Shown in pieces: positions 63,601 through 64,000 of a stretch of DNA of 64,000 nt; within the stretch, counting starts at the first letter, position 1; every line of letters starts with the position of its first letter. This DNA is from Eriocheir sinensis (Eukaryota; Arthropoda; Malacostraca; Decapoda; Varunidae): NCBI RefSeq assembly GCF_024679095.1, contig NC_066515.1, positions 24,339,387 through 24,403,386 on the forward strand. Direction: 5' to 3'. The position numbers and the translations under genes were made by a program. Under the pieces are notes generated by a model, which had not been told where the DNA came from, did no database searches, and saw only the letters and a list, made by a program, of their open reading frames with translations.

Positions 63601-64000
63601 GTTTTTCTTCTTCCTTTCTTCTTCCTTTCCTTGCTGTCTCCTTCTCTGTCTTCTCCTTTCATTTGTTCCTTTTCTTCTCTTTCCCCTTATTCCTTTCTTC
63701 CCATCTTTCTTTCACTCTTTCTTCCTCTCATCCCTTCTTTTACTTTCTTCTTCCTCTCTCATTTCCTCCATTACTCCCTTGTTTTTTCCTTACCCTCCTT
63801 CTTACTCTCCTCCATCCCTTCATCCCTCCGTTTCTTCCTCCTCCTCCTCCTCCTCCTTCTTCTTCTCTCTCCCACTCTTCCCTTCCTCCTCCTCCTCTTA
63901 TCTAATTTCCTCTTTCTCCCTTTCTCCTTCCCCTTCTTCCTTCTTTCTCTTCTCCATCCCATCAACCCTCCCTCCTTCCCTTCCTCCTTCTCTCCCTCTC
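63601..64000. repeat. T/C-rich belt with (CTC)n
   Basis: TTCCTTTCTTC-rich sequence with CTC at 63836-63857, running off the window end. Confidence 0.85.

Overview
The window reads as eukaryotic, non-coding, extremely repeat-rich DNA. The best guess is an arthropod, and more narrowly a decapod crustacean, probably a crab. The evidence is indirect. There are dozens of long, nearly pure (GA)n, (CT)n, (GT)n and (AC)n tracts. There are AGT/ACT and GGA/CTC trinucleotide tracts. Three large arrays are built on the pentamer GGTAA/TTACC, with some GGTTA units, and one short array is exactly the arthropod telomere motif (CCTAA/TTAGG). Decapod genomes are known for this kind of microsatellite load. No coding sequence, rRNA, intact tRNA or other gene can be supported. 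All long open frames lie in simple-sequence or purine/pyrimidine-skewed DNA and are composition artefacts. No bacterial signals, CRISPR array or operon are present.

Layout. 0-5 kb: microsatellites, two GGTAA arrays, a 104-bp tandem repeat (1.2-1.5 kb) and an AGT/ACT foldback (4.0-4.3 kb). 5-9.4 kb: degenerate ~141- and ~145-bp tandem repeats, a poly(A)-tailed SINE-like element (7.96-8.10 kb) and a mixed AGT/GGA array. 8.95-13.7 kb: a long polypyrimidine belt made of successive tandem arrays with periods 144, ~100, 99, 147 and 128 bp. 13.7-14.3 kb: a CATCCA/CAGTCA minisatellite. 17.1-18.6 kb: a purine belt with a ~148-bp unit. 19.07-19.25 kb: a telomere-like (CCTAA)n block between AGT and ACT arrays. 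20-27 kb: many dinucleotide tracts, a dispersed inverted relative of the 104-bp repeat (24.04 kb), and a GT/AC foldback (25.6 kb). 28-31 kb: a 120-bp duplication, a ~133-bp minisatellite and CpG-rich unique islands. 31.5-32.0 kb: four microsatellites in palindromic order. 33-35.5 kb: short tandem duplications (119, 92 and ~80 bp). 36-41.8 kb: pyrimidine-rich tandem repeats and the largest TTACC array. 42-43.4 kb: a ~206-bp tandem repeat, then a 23-bp minisatellite. 45-52.5 kb: alternating polypyrimidine and polypurine belts with tandem units of 48-197 bp. 58.9-59.6 kb: a 106-bp tandem repeat. 60.7-62.0 kb: a ~136-bp tandem repeat interrupted by a segment that recurs at 63.3 kb.

Between the repeats are short islands of complex sequence. 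Many carry CACCTG/CAGGTG E-box words, TAATTA/TAATTG homeodomain-type words, or CpG-rich stretches. These could be regulatory, but sequence alone does not prove it. The most useful observations are: a four-copy SINE-like family; a two-locus 104-bp family; a segment duplicated at 61.4 and 63.4 kb inside and outside a minisatellite; matching CGTTATAG inverted repeats at the two distant positions 35 and 30118; and the set of foldback microsatellite pairs. I do not see a discrete new biochemical system in the window. Long stretches with no entry beyond a 'repeat' or 'unique' label hold nothing more that I can support.
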